NCBI RefSeq assembly: GCF_031846585.1
Contig: NZ_JAVRHK010000001.1
Location: 124,001 to 188,000 of the forward strand
Direction: 5' to 3'
Origin: Autumnicola musiva
Lineage (GTDB): Bacteria; Bacteroidota; Bacteroidia; Flavobacteriales; Flavobacteriaceae
DNA length: 64,000 nt
A program made the translations under genes and the position numbers. The notes beneath the pieces were generated by a model. The model searched no databases, had not been told where the DNA came from, and saw nothing but the letters and a program-made list of their open reading frames with translations. Shown piece by piece: positions 27,453-36,152 of the stretch. Position 1 is the first letter of the stretch; each line of letters opens with the position of its first letter.

Positions 27453-27486
27453 AGAAAAAACCGAACTGCTTTCACAATTCGGTTTT
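27453..27486 (-). terminator. Terminator of tRNA-Gln
   Basis: On the minus strand, a 12-base stem AAAACCGAATTG/CAGTTCGGTTTT (one wobble) with a 6-base loop is followed by a T run, starting 11 bases after the tRNA 3' end. Confidence 0.85.
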
Positions 27487-27496
27487 ACACTTGTTG

Positions 27497-27569
27497 TTGG
27501 CCTACTAGGGCTCGAACCTAGACTCTTCTGGACCAAAACCAGACGTGTTGCCAGTTACACCATAGGCCA
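27497..27569 (-). tRNA. tRNA-Gln (anticodon UUG)
   Basis: A 73-base cloverleaf on the minus strand. The acceptor arms TGGCCTA and TAGGCCA pair fully. The anticodon stem CTGG/CCAG holds the loop TTTTGGT with anticodon TTG. The T-arm contains GGTTCGAGCC. The 3' CCA is not encoded. It has its own consensus promoter and terminator, so it is a single-gene unit. Confidence 0.96.
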
Positions 27570-27586
27570 ATGCTTAAATGCGGATG

Positions 27587-27616
27587 CAAATTTAAAACAA
27601 AGTTCTTTACACGCAA
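27587..27616 (-). promoter_or_regulatory. Promoter of tRNA-Gln
   Basis: On the minus strand, TTG, 19 bases, then TAAATTTG: a full match to the Bacteroidota sigma-A consensus TTG-N19-TAnnTTTG. It lies 18 bases upstream of the mature tRNA 5' end. It is one of only two complete consensus promoters found in the window. Confidence 0.8.
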
Positions 27617-27885
27617 ATATTTTTTCAAAAAATTACGGAAAAAATTTAAATTCATGCATATTACTTTTTGATGCAAGAAATAGATTTTAAATATTCGCAT
27701 GACTTTTGAAAAATATTTCGTTTTAAAGGCCGTTAATCAAGCATTCACATATTTATTATTAAATTCGCCACATTATAATATAGAACCTGTTGGCAAACCT
27801 GCAGGATGAATTGGAAAATAATTTAAAGTTCGAGCAAAGCCTCGGGGAATTAAACCCTCTTAGAAGGATTCAACCTTAAGATAAA

Positions 27886-30800
27886 ATGACAGATTTCAAC
27901 TTTGGTAAATGGAATAAAATACTGGGATGGCTGGTATTTGCCATTGCTCTTACCACTTATAGCTTAACCCTGGAGCCTACGGCAAGTTTCTGGGACGCGG
28001 GAGAATATATTGCAACCTCGGCCAATCTGGAAGTAGGGCATCCTCCAGGGGCTCCATTTTATCAAATGATGGGAGCATTTTTCTCTACTTTCGCACCCGA
28101 TGACAGCAATGTGGCACTAATGGTGAACTTCATGTCTGGCCTGGCTAGTGCTTTTACCATATTATTCATGTTTTGGTCCATAAGCCTGCTGCTTTTAAGA
28201 ATTACCGGCCCTGTAGCCAAACTTTCACCCTCTAAGAAAATGGCTGTTTTGGGAAGTTCTTTAGTTGGATCTTTAGCCTTCACTTTCACCGACAGCTTCT
28301 GGTTTAGTGCTGTAGAAGCCGAAGTTTATGCTATGGCTTCCTGTTTTATGGCAATTATGTTTTACCTCGGGCTGCTGTGGGAAAGAGACATGTTTAAGCC
28401 ACGGGGCAATCGTTGGGTAATATTAATCAGCCTTGTGATTGGCCTTACCTTTGGAGTACATTTCCTTAGCCTTTTAACGATTCCGGCAATAGGGTTTCTT
28501 TACTTCTTTAAGAATTACAAAAAAGTTACCGTAAAAAACTTTATTATCGCCAATCTTGTGGTAGTGGCCGTATTATTATTCATTTTTAAACTTCTGTTAC
28601 CATACACGCTAACCTTCTTTGCTGCCTCAGAAGTGTTTTTTACCAACTCCCTTGGTATGCCTTTCAACACAGGAACCATTATTGCTTTCCTGATTATTAT
28701 AGCGGCTTTTTACTTCGGAATCACCTATACCCGCAAAAGAAAATACTATCAATTAAATACACTTTTCCTGTGCATCCTGTTTATCCTGATTGGTTTTTCC
28801 AGCTGGATTATGCTTCCAATACGTTCCAATGCCCCAACAGTGATTAACGAAAATAGTCCTGACAATGCCAGGGAACTGCTTGCTTATTACAACAGGGAAC
28901 AATACGGGGAGACACATTTATTTTACGGTCCGCAATGGTCTGAAATGTATGCCGGTCTAGACGAGGATAATCCTTACATGGATGCCAAGCCTAAATATGA
29001 AAAAGACGAAGAACTGGGTAAATATGTAATAGTAAACGACTATAAAAATGCCCGCCAAAACCTGGATGATGATCATAAAGCTTTGCTGCCAAGGATGTGG
29101 AGTACAGAACATGCAGTAAATTATATGGAGTTCACAGGGCCGCTGGATTTTACTGTAAAACCGGAATATCAGGGAGAGCAGCAGCTTATGCAGGCAATCA
29201 ATGAATTTAGAACCAGCTATTCCAGGGGACAGCTAACCAATGAAGATTATCATAATTTCCTTCGTAGGTTCAGCAACTATATTAATGTAGAAAAACCTTC
29301 GTTTGCTTCCAATATTGCCTATTTACTGGAATATCAGATAGGTTATATGTACTGGCGCTACTTTATGTGGAATTTTGTAGGGCGGCAGGATGATATTCAG
29401 GGAAAATATACCGATATGAACGGAAACTGGATTAGCGGCATAGACTTTATAGATAAAATGCATGTGGGCCCGCAGGAAAACCTTCCCAGTGATGCATTAA
29501 ACAATAGTGCCCGGAACACCTATTATTTCCTCCCGCTGTTGTTGGGATTAATCGGCTTTGTTTTTCAGTTTAAAAAAGATAAAAACACCTTTTGGGTACT
29601 ACTGGTATTTTTCCTGTTTACAGGTATTGCCCTAAAAATTTATTTAAATGAAAGGCCATTTGAGCCGAGGGAAAGAGATTACGCCCTTGTAGGTTCTTTT
29701 TATGTTTTTGCAATCTGGATAGGGTTCGGTGTTTATGCCCTCATAGATAAACTGAAGAATTTTGTAAAGCCGAAAATTGCTGTTCCTGTAGTGGTAATTG
29801 CAACCCTCCTGGCCGTCCCAACACTGCTGGCGAGTGAGAACTGGAATGATCATGACCGTTCTAACAAATTCACGGCGCTTGCCATGGCGAAGATGTACCT
29901 GGATTCGGTAGAAGAAAACGGGATAATTTTCACCATTGGAGATAATGATACCTTTGCCCTCTGGTATGCCCAGCAGGTAGAGAAATACCGTACAGATGTA
30001 AGGGTGATCAACACCAGCCTTTTCGCTACCGACTGGTATATAGACCAAATGAAACGAAAGGCTTTTGAAAGTGATGCCATTCCATCTCAGCTTACTCATG
30101 ATTTCTATACCGGGAAAAATGATGCAATTTTTCTGGAGCAGAGAACAGATGATACCTTGGCTATAAATACCTGGCTGGATTTTATTGAAAGTAACGATCC
30201 GCGTACGCAGGCTGAACTGCAGGGGGGGCAAATGGTAAATACCTACCCTACCCAATTTGTACGTATACCTGTAGACAAACAGGCGGTTCTTGAAAATGGC
30301 ATAGTGGAACAAGATGAAGCCGCCGAAATTGTAGATCATATAGATATTAAAATAGATGGACGCGTGCTTTACAAAAACCGCCTGATGATGTTAGATGTTA
30401 TTGCCAATAACAACTGGGAAAGACCAATTTACTTTACCGGCGGCAGCTTTGGAGATGAAGATTATCTTTGGATGAAGGATTATCTTCAATTAGAAGGGGT
30501 TGCCTATAAATTAGTACCAATCCACACACCGGTAGATCCACGAAATCCTTTTGAGATGGGCAGGGTTAATACCGAAAAAATGTACAATATCGTCAAGAAC
30601 TGGGACTGGGGAAACATGGGAGATCCTAATATTTACCATGATCCTGAAACCCGCAAAAATTCTATTACTTACAGAAGCAACCTGGCAAGACTGGTGGAAA
30701 ACCTGCTCAACGAGGAAGACACTACCGCAGCCAAAGAAATTCTTGATCTGGCTATGGAAAAAATGCCGATAGATGAATATGGCTACTATTCACTTTTGGA

Positions 30801-31212
30801 GCCTTACATAAATGGTTATTATGAAGTTAATGAGCCTGAAAGGGCACGGGAAATCTGGGAACAGGTTACACAGAAATACCAGGAAGAGCTGAAATATTAC
30901 AGCAATTGGAATTTGGACAGACAGTATAGATATGCCGATGAAATAATTTCCAACATTGAGCGCTACCGCAGTCTTGTGGATATCCTTATTAGGCAACAGG
31001 ATGAAGAAATTGCTCGGGAAAAGGCTGAAGAATTTAATAAATATTTGAAAATGTTCAGGCACTTCTATGCAGAGGAAGAAGAAATTCTGGAAACAAATCC
31101 GCAGCAACAGATAATTGAAGAGCAGTATGACCGGGAAATGAATCCGCAGGGAAGAATAGATTCAGTTCCGCCCAATTCCCTAGAGAAATTGAAGAATAAG
31201 CAAATGCCATAG
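27886..31212 (+). CDS. DUF2723 / GT117 family membrane glycosyltransferase-like protein
   Basis: 1108 residues. The N-terminal half has about 10-12 membrane helices and begins with the DUF2723 signature: the acidic first loop SFWDAGEYIATSANLEVGHPPGAP, split here as FWDAGEY and VGHPPGAP. A long soluble C-terminal region (about 640-1108) looks helical and repeat-like. The family is related to TMEM260/GT117 protein O-mannosyltransferases, and in Bacteroidota it may glycosylate exported proteins from a lipid-linked sugar. The acceptor is not known. It forms a single-gene unit. Confidence 0.88.
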   Translation: MTDFNFGKWNKILGWLVFAIALTTYSLTLEPTASFWDAGEYIATSANLEVGHPPGAPFYQMMGAFFSTFAPDDSNVALMVNFMSGLASAFTILFMFWSISLLLLRITGPVAKLSPSKKMAVLGSSLVGSLAFTFTDSFWFSAVEAEVYAMASCFMAIMFYLGLLWERDMFKPRGNRWVILISLVIGLTFGVHFLSLLTIPAIGFLYFFKNYKKVTVKNFIIANLVVVAVLLFIFKLLLPYTLTFFAASEVFFTNSLGMPFNTGTIIAFLIIIAAFYFGITYTRKRKYYQLNTLFLCILFILIGFSSWIMLPIRSNAPTVINENSPDNARELLAYYNREQYGETHLFYGPQWSEMYAGLDEDNPYMDAKPKYEKDEELGKYVIVNDYKNARQNLDDDHKALLPRMWSTEHAVNYMEFTGPLDFTVKPEYQGEQQLMQAINEFRTSYSRGQLTNEDYHNFLRRFSNYINVEKPSFASNIAYLLEYQIGYMYWRYFMWNFVGRQDDIQGKYTDMNGNWISGIDFIDKMHVGPQENLPSDALNNSARNTYYFLPLLLGLIGFVFQFKKDKNTFWVLLVFFLFTGIALKIYLNERPFEPRERDYALVGSFYVFAIWIGFGVYALIDKLKNFVKPKIAVPVVVIATLLAVPTLLASENWNDHDRSNKFTALAMAKMYLDSVEENGIIFTIGDNDTFALWYAQQVEKYRTDVRVINTSLFATDWYIDQMKRKAFESDAIPSQLTHDFYTGKNDAIFLEQRTDDTLAINTWLDFIESNDPRTQAELQGGQMVNTYPTQFVRIPVDKQAVLENGIVEQDEAAEIVDHIDIKIDGRVLYKNRLMMLDVIANNNWERPIYFTGGSFGDEDYLWMKDYLQLEGVAYKLVPIHTPVDPRNPFEMGRVNTEKMYNIVKNWDWGNMGDPNIYHDPETRKNSITYRSNLARLVENLLNEEDTTAAKEILDLAMEKMPIDEYGYYSLLEPYINGYYEVNEPERAREIWEQVTQKYQEELKYYSNWNLDRQYRYADEIISNIERYRSLVDILIRQQDEEIAREKAEEFNKYLKMFRHFYAEEEEILETNPQQQIIEEQYDREMNPQGRIDSVPPNSLEKLKNKQMP

Positions 31213-31272
31213 ATTTACCGCTTTTATTGGTGAAATTGGGCATTTTGCTACTTGCATTTCCTGATAAAGCTT

Positions 31273-31980
31273 ATGAACAAATTTATGGTAAAATATCCTG
31301 CTGTTCTCAAATGGCTATATCCTCGTAGATTAGCCAGATTAAAGGAATCGCAGGTTATTTCTATCACATTTGACGATGGCCCTATTCCTGAAATAACCCC
31401 ATGGGTTTTAGAGCTTCTGAAGAAATACAATGCTAAAGCAACCTTCTTTTGCATTGGTGATAATGTTAGAAAAAAGCCGGAGCTTTTCCGCAGGATTATT
31501 TCTGAAGGACACTCCATAGGAAATCATACTCATAATCACCTCAACGGGTGGAAAACATCAACTTCAGCATATATGGAAAATATCCTTCAGGCCGAAGAAA
31601 TTATGAACGCTGAAGTAAAATTAGAAAAGGGAAAGAGCAAAAGAGGGATTGCGAAATTAGGAGAAAAAGAAACTACAAATACCAGATTACAAACACCAAA
31701 CTACAAACTTTTCCGCCCGCCCTACGGAAAAATTAAAAACAGCCAGGCCCGGGAACTTTCAAAATCGGGATATAAGATTGTAATGTGGGATGTAATCAGT
31801 TACGATTTTAATAAGAATTTATCTCAAGAAGATTGCCTTCAAAATGTACTTAGGCACGCCACAGAGGGAAGTATTATTGTATTTCATGACAGCACAAAGG
31901 CTTTTAAGAATTTAGAAACAGTGCTTCCGCAGGTGCTGGAATATTACAGCCGCAAGGGCTATAAATTCAGGAGACTTTAA
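31273..31980 (+). CDS. Polysaccharide deacetylase (NodB/CE4)
   Basis: 235 residues from the ATG at 31273; a TTG seven codons upstream is an alternative. CE4 motifs are present: TFDDGP, the metal-binding HSIGNHTHNH, FRPPYGK, the WDV strand and VFHDS. They deacetylate N-acetyl sugars in peptidoglycan or polysaccharide. Between HTHNH and RPPYG there is an extra stretch of about 30 residues with a low-complexity Thr/Gln/Asn/Lys sequence that looks like a repeat insertion. The stop overlaps the convergent thioredoxin-fold gene by four bases. Confidence 0.9.
   Translation: MNKFMVKYPAVLKWLYPRRLARLKESQVISITFDDGPIPEITPWVLELLKKYNAKATFFCIGDNVRKKPELFRRIISEGHSIGNHTHNHLNGWKTSTSAYMENILQAEEIMNAEVKLEKGKSKRGIAKLGEKETTNTRLQTPNYKLFRPPYGKIKNSQARELSKSGYKIVMWDVISYDFNKNLSQEDCLQNVLRHATEGSIIVFHDSTKAFKNLETVLPQVLEYYSRKGYKFRRL
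31621..31710 (+). repeat. In-frame repeat-like insertion in the deacetylase gene
   Basis: The segment codes for Lys/Thr/Gln/Asn-rich sequence (TTNTRLQTPNYKL) between two catalytic motifs that normally lie closer together. Its DNA shows the AACTACAAA / TTACAAACACCAAACTACAAAC periodicity that I associate with short interspersed repeats in flavobacterial genomes. Copy number elsewhere cannot be seen from this window. Confidence 0.45.
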
Positions 31981-32273
31981 GCATATTCTTTCAAAAGATC
32001 AATAAGTTTACCGGCCTCCTGCCCTCCACTTTCTCTCCACTTCATCTCACCGCTTTTATAGATCATTAATGTAGGAAGTGTTTTTACCCGAAGTGCCTCA
32101 GCCAGCTGCGCGTTTTTATCTACATCTATTTTGACCACCCTTGCTTCATCGCCTAAAGCTGCGGCAACGTCCCGCAGTACGGGGTGCATGGCTTTGGAAG
32201 AATCATTCCAGTCGGTATAAAAATCCAATAACACCGGAATGTTTGTATCTACTAAATCTCCAAATTTTGACAT
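31977..32273 (-). CDS. Thioredoxin-fold protein without redox cysteines
   Basis: 98 residues. The fold is clear (VLLDFYTDWNDSSKAMHPVL, VVKIDVDKN, the cis-Pro TLPTLMIYKSG), but the CxxC site is replaced by Asn23-Asp-Ser-Ser26 and the protein has no cysteine at all. It cannot do thiol exchange, so a chaperone or scaffold role is more likely. I recall similar cysteine-free versions in related flavobacteria, so this is probably conserved rather than decay. Confidence 0.88.
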   Translation of the reverse strand: MSKFGDLVDTNIPVLLDFYTDWNDSSKAMHPVLRDVAAALGDEARVVKIDVDKNAQLAEALRVKTLPTLMIYKSGEMKWRESGGQEAGKLIDLLKEYA

Positions 32274-32346
32274 ACTAAGCGTATTTTATACTATCAGGCT
32301 ATTACCTGAAATCAGATCTTTTATCAAATATAATAATTTCCCATTA

Positions 32347-33570
32347 CTATGCAGGCTTAGGCCCCTTTTTAAGCTCAATAACGGTAATCTCCGGCCAGAT
32401 CCCGACTCTCCCAGGATAGGCTAAAAATCCGAAGCCGCGGTTCACATTCATTGCCCTGCCCAATTCCTTATAAACTCCAGCCCAATGCTTATACCTGTAT
32501 TGCACAGGACTCCATTTAATCCAGCCTGGAATTTCTATTCCAAACTGCATTCCATGCGTATGGCCGCTTAAAGTAAGCTGATAATGTTTTTCATCATATC
32601 TCACCTTTTCCTCCCAATGAGAAGGATCATGGCTTAGCAATACTTTAAAATCTTTCGCACTTAATCCTGCTCCTGCCTTATCCAGATCACCTTTCTTTTT
32701 AAATCCGCCGGCACCCCAATTTTCAACTCCCACAAGTGCAATTTTTTCTCCATCCCTTTCAAGAAAACGGTGTTCATTCAGCAATAAGTTCCAGCCCATT
32801 TCAGCATGAACGTCTTTTAACCTTTCCAGGTTGGCTTCTTTTGCAGCGGTGCTCTCCCACTGCACGTAATCTCCATAATCATGATTTCCTAAAATAGAAT
32901 ACACACCGTCCCGGGCTTTAACAGAAGAAAACATTTCTTTCCAATCATCCATTTCTGTAGCTTTATTATTCACCAAATCCCCGGTAAAAAAGATCACGTC
33001 ACTCTGCTGCTCTTTCAGCAAATCTACTCCGTATTTTATTTTTTCAGGATTATCAAAACTGCCACTGTGAATATCACTAATCTGGCTAATCCTGTATCCA
33101 TCAAAAGCAGCCGGCAAATCATCAAAATATAGCGTATGCTTCAGTACCCTGAAGTTATACCTTCCTTTATACATTCCGTAGAGCATGGAAGCAAATGGAA
33201 CGGCAGCCAGCCCCAGCGCCACCTGACTTATAAATTTTCTTCTGGACGGAAGACTAAAGTTATTACTGTTATTCCCGATCTTCCTGAACGTTGCTACAAT
33301 AAACCTCACCACATCTTCCCCAAACATAAAGATGAAAAAGATAAGTTTTGGCAAGAAGAATACCAGGAAAAAACCTATAGCATAAGATTTGGCACCGGCC
33401 CAACCTTCTCCACTCCCACTGTTAAACTGGTAAAGGATATTGGCCAGAATAACAAGTGAAAAAAACAGATAGAGATAATATATCCAGGAATACCTGCTAA
33501 TAGTCCTGAAAACCTGGTAAGCGTAGATATCCAGTAAGACGTACACAACTACAAAAATGATCCAGCGCAT
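32347..33570 (-). CDS. Membrane-anchored metallophosphoesterase (YkuE-like)
   Basis: 407 residues. Three membrane helices (about 3-20, 28-47 and 65-90) and a fourth hydrophobic stretch after SRRKF (about 112-132, twin-arginine-like) precede the catalytic domain. Motifs are QISDIHSG, FFTGDLVN, LGNHDYGD, LLSHDPSHW and SGHTHGMQFG, all metal ligands intact. Family members act on lipid headgroups such as UDP-diacylglucosamine or on unknown phosphodiesters. The catalytic face should be outside the membrane. Confidence 0.9.
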   Translation of the reverse strand: MRWIIFVVVYVLLDIYAYQVFRTISRYSWIYYLYLFFSLVILANILYQFNSGSGEGWAGAKSYAIGFFLVFFLPKLIFFIFMFGEDVVRFIVATFRKIGNNSNNFSLPSRRKFISQVALGLAAVPFASMLYGMYKGRYNFRVLKHTLYFDDLPAAFDGYRISQISDIHSGSFDNPEKIKYGVDLLKEQQSDVIFFTGDLVNNKATEMDDWKEMFSSVKARDGVYSILGNHDYGDYVQWESTAAKEANLERLKDVHAEMGWNLLLNEHRFLERDGEKIALVGVENWGAGGFKKKGDLDKAGAGLSAKDFKVLLSHDPSHWEEKVRYDEKHYQLTLSGHTHGMQFGIEIPGWIKWSPVQYRYKHWAGVYKELGRAMNVNRGFGFLAYPGRVGIWPEITVIELKKGPKPA

Positions 33571-33756
33571 GAAAATATAATTTTCGGCAAAGGTAATTCT
33601 AAAGAAGCTTTCTTCCCCAGATTACCTGATTATTAATCCGATAGCGAAATAAGCAATTTTTATGCTAAAGTATCTTTTCTTAAAGCTAAATTTCGCCTTT
33701 GCATATTGCTGCCGAAAGCCTAACTTTCCGCCGCTAAATACACATTCGCCTGCCTG

Positions 33757-34728
33757 ATGAAAAGAAGAAAATTTATCAAAACCACGGGAATGTCGGGTGT
33801 GGCCCTTGCCGGCAATTCATCAATGTTTAGTGCTAACTTTTTAAGACCTTTTTCCACAATGAAAAACACGCCAATAAGTATTGCCACATGGAATTTTCAA
33901 AAAGCCACTAAAAAAGCAGGAGAAATGCTTTTTCAGGGAGCGGGTGCCCTTGATGCTGTAGAACAGGGAGTGCGGGTGGAAGAGGCTAATCTTAAAAACA
34001 CCACTGTGGGAAACGGCGGCGCGCCGGATAGAGAGGGAAATGTTACCCTGGATGCCTGTATAATGTCTCCGGAAGGCAATGCGGGCGCTGTGGTTTATCT
34101 CAAACATATTGCACATCCGGTTTCGGTAGCGCGTAAAGTAATGGAAAAAACTCCGCACGTGATGCTCGCAGGCGAAGGGGCCTTGCAGTTTGCCCTGGAA
34201 AATGGCTTTGAGAAGGTAAATTTGTTAACCGAAGAATCTGAGCAGGAATGGAAACAATGGCTGGAGCATAAAAATTACAAACCTATTATAAACATCGAAA
34301 ATCATGACACTATAGGGATGTTATGTATAGACGAAAAAGACGATATCTCCGGGGCGTGTACCACTTCAGGTCTTTCCTATAAAATGAACGGCCGTATTGG
34401 CGATTCTCCTATTATAGGTGCCGGATTGTTTCTGGACAACGAAATTGGCGGTGCTGTTGCCACAGGAATGGGAGAAGCGATAATGAAAAGCGTAGGCAGT
34501 TTTCTGATTGTGGAATTGATGCGCCAGGGAAAGTCTCCCCAGGAAGCCTGTGAAATTGCCGTAAAACGAATTGTAAAACAAAATTCAAATTATAAAGATT
34601 TTCAGGTTGCCTTTGTTGCTCTAAATAAAAATGGTGATATAGGTTCTTATTGCCTGCATAAAGGTTTCTCCTACGCAAAATATCAAAACAAGAAAACTTC
34701 CAATAATCCAAGTCAGTTTTATATCTAA
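33757..34728 (+). CDS. Exported N4-(beta-N-acetylglucosaminyl)-L-asparaginase (glycosylasparaginase)
   Basis: 323 residues. A twin-arginine-like leader (MKRRKFIKTTGMSGVAL) points to export. It is an Ntn hydrolase that self-cleaves before Thr185 in NHDTIGML and then splits the GlcNAc-Asn bond of N-glycans. The conserved NGGAPDREG substrate region and the GDSPIIGAGLFLDN motif are present. It lies 17 bases before a sugar symporter gene, so the pair probably releases and imports sugars from glycoproteins. Confidence 0.94.
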   Translation: MKRRKFIKTTGMSGVALAGNSSMFSANFLRPFSTMKNTPISIATWNFQKATKKAGEMLFQGAGALDAVEQGVRVEEANLKNTTVGNGGAPDREGNVTLDACIMSPEGNAGAVVYLKHIAHPVSVARKVMEKTPHVMLAGEGALQFALENGFEKVNLLTEESEQEWKQWLEHKNYKPIINIENHDTIGMLCIDEKDDISGACTTSGLSYKMNGRIGDSPIIGAGLFLDNEIGGAVATGMGEAIMKSVGSFLIVELMRQGKSPQEACEIAVKRIVKQNSNYKDFQVAFVALNKNGDIGSYCLHKGFSYAKYQNKKTSNNPSQFYI

Positions 34729-34745
34729 TCTCCGAAGCAATTCAA

Positions 34746-36056
34746 ATGAATCAAAAAAAATCTTATCGCACTGCATTTATTTTCTTAACCATTCTTTTCT
34801 TTCTCTGGGGCTTTATCACCGTTCTGGTAGATTCACTTATTCCAAGGTTACGTGAAGTTTTTACCCTAAGTTATTTTCAGGCAGGAATGGTACAATTTGC
34901 TTTTTTTGGTGCCTTTTTCCTCCTTTCTATTCCGGCGGGATATATTCTATCTAAAATAGGATACAAAAAAGGAATAATATTAGGCCTTAGCACCATGGCC
35001 ATAGGTTGCCTGCTATTTTATCCCGCAGCATCCTACAGGATCTTCGGGATTTTTATGCTGGGCTATTTTATTCTGGCCGGCGGAATTACCATTTTACAGG
35101 TTGCCGCCAATCCCTATGTGACAATTCTGGGGCCGGAAAGTTCAGCTTCCAGCCGGCTAAATCTATCCCAGGCCTTTAATTCCCTGGGCACTTCTATAGC
35201 CCCGCTTATTGGCGCGCTTTTTATACTGAGCGATAAAGTTATGACTTCAGAAGAAATTGCTTCCATGGATGCCGCCAGACAAAAACAATATTATATTTCT
35301 GAAGCTGCCGCCGTACAGGAACCTTTTGTGGGAATTGCCATTTTTATTGCAATTATAGCTTTGGTTTTTTCCTTTGTAAAACTACCAAAAATTGGAGATA
35401 CCGCTGCTTCAAATGATTATGGGAAAGTACTGAAAAATAAAAATCTCCTGCTGGGTGCGCTTGCGCTCTTCTTTTATGTAGGAGCTGAAGTTTCGCTGGG
35501 CAGCTATATGGTGAACTATTTTTTAAGCCTTGACCTGAGCGAGACCATTATCAAAACACCGCTTATGCGCAATATTGCTGAATGGCTCCTTTCCTCAGGA
35601 ATAACCGAAGCCAGCAGCATGGCCGTTGTAGGGGTTTTTGTAACCTTTTACTGGACCGGCGCAATGATTGGCAGATTTATTGGCTCTTATCTTACAAAAA
35701 TCATGAATCCCGCCCTGGTGTTGAGCTTTTTTGCGGCCTGCGCAGTAACAATGCTTATCATCACCAATTTCACAGTTGGCTTAGTTGCAATGTGGACCAT
35801 AATTGGTATTGGCCTTTTCAACTCTATTATGTTTCCCACCATTTTCAGCCTTGCACTGGACGGCCTGGGAGACGACAAACCACAAGGCTCAGGAGTTTTA
35901 TGTACCATGATTGTAGGAGGCGCAATTATCCCACCCGCTTACGGTTTCCTTGTAGACAGCTTTAGCTTTAACATTGCTTTTATACTGGTAATGTGCTGCT
36001 ATGCTTATATCTTCTATTACGGCTACAGAAATAAACGCCGGCAGGTAAGTATCTAA
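34746..36056 (+). CDS. Sugar MFS transporter (FucP/GluP family)
   Basis: 436 residues and 12 membrane helices, a proton-sugar symporter of the FucP group. Family landmarks are FFLWGFITVLVDSLIPRL in helix 1, FQAGMVQFAFFGAFFL in helix 2, and QVAANPYVTILGP in helix 4. FucP-like proteins carry L-fucose, glucose or N-acetylglucosamine. GlcNAc would fit with the upstream glycosylasparaginase, but that is inference. Confidence 0.93.
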   Translation: MNQKKSYRTAFIFLTILFFLWGFITVLVDSLIPRLREVFTLSYFQAGMVQFAFFGAFFLLSIPAGYILSKIGYKKGIILGLSTMAIGCLLFYPAASYRIFGIFMLGYFILAGGITILQVAANPYVTILGPESSASSRLNLSQAFNSLGTSIAPLIGALFILSDKVMTSEEIASMDAARQKQYYISEAAAVQEPFVGIAIFIAIIALVFSFVKLPKIGDTAASNDYGKVLKNKNLLLGALALFFYVGAEVSLGSYMVNYFLSLDLSETIIKTPLMRNIAEWLLSSGITEASSMAVVGVFVTFYWTGAMIGRFIGSYLTKIMNPALVLSFFAACAVTMLIITNFTVGLVAMWTIIGIGLFNSIMFPTIFSLALDGLGDDKPQGSGVLCTMIVGGAIIPPAYGFLVDSFSFNIAFILVMCCYAYIFYYGYRNKRRQVSI

Positions 36057-36064
36057 TTATAATG

Positions 36065-36097
36065 AAAGCCGTTCTCATTTTGAACGGCTTTTCTTTT
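36065..36097 (+). terminator. Terminator after the sugar transporter gene
   Basis: A perfect 10-base stem AAAGCCGTTC/GAACGGCTTT with a 7-base loop, followed by TCTTTT. It lies nine bases after the transporter stop codon. Confidence 0.9.
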
Positions 36098-36105
36098 AGT
36101 AAGAT

Positions 36106-36113
36106 TATCTTTG
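36106..36113 (+). promoter_or_regulatory. Candidate -7 box for polA
   Basis: A perfect TATCTTTG 47 bases upstream of polA, just after the preceding terminator. A TTG occurs 23 bases upstream, longer than the normal spacing. Confidence 0.45.
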
Positions 36114-36152
36114 TAGTTTTGAAACTTTCAGTAAAATAACATTTCCACATAT

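Noticed and set aside
29644..30339. 231-codon minus-strand frame opposite the DUF2723 gene
   Set aside because: Shadow of a long, well-supported gene, with no start signals.
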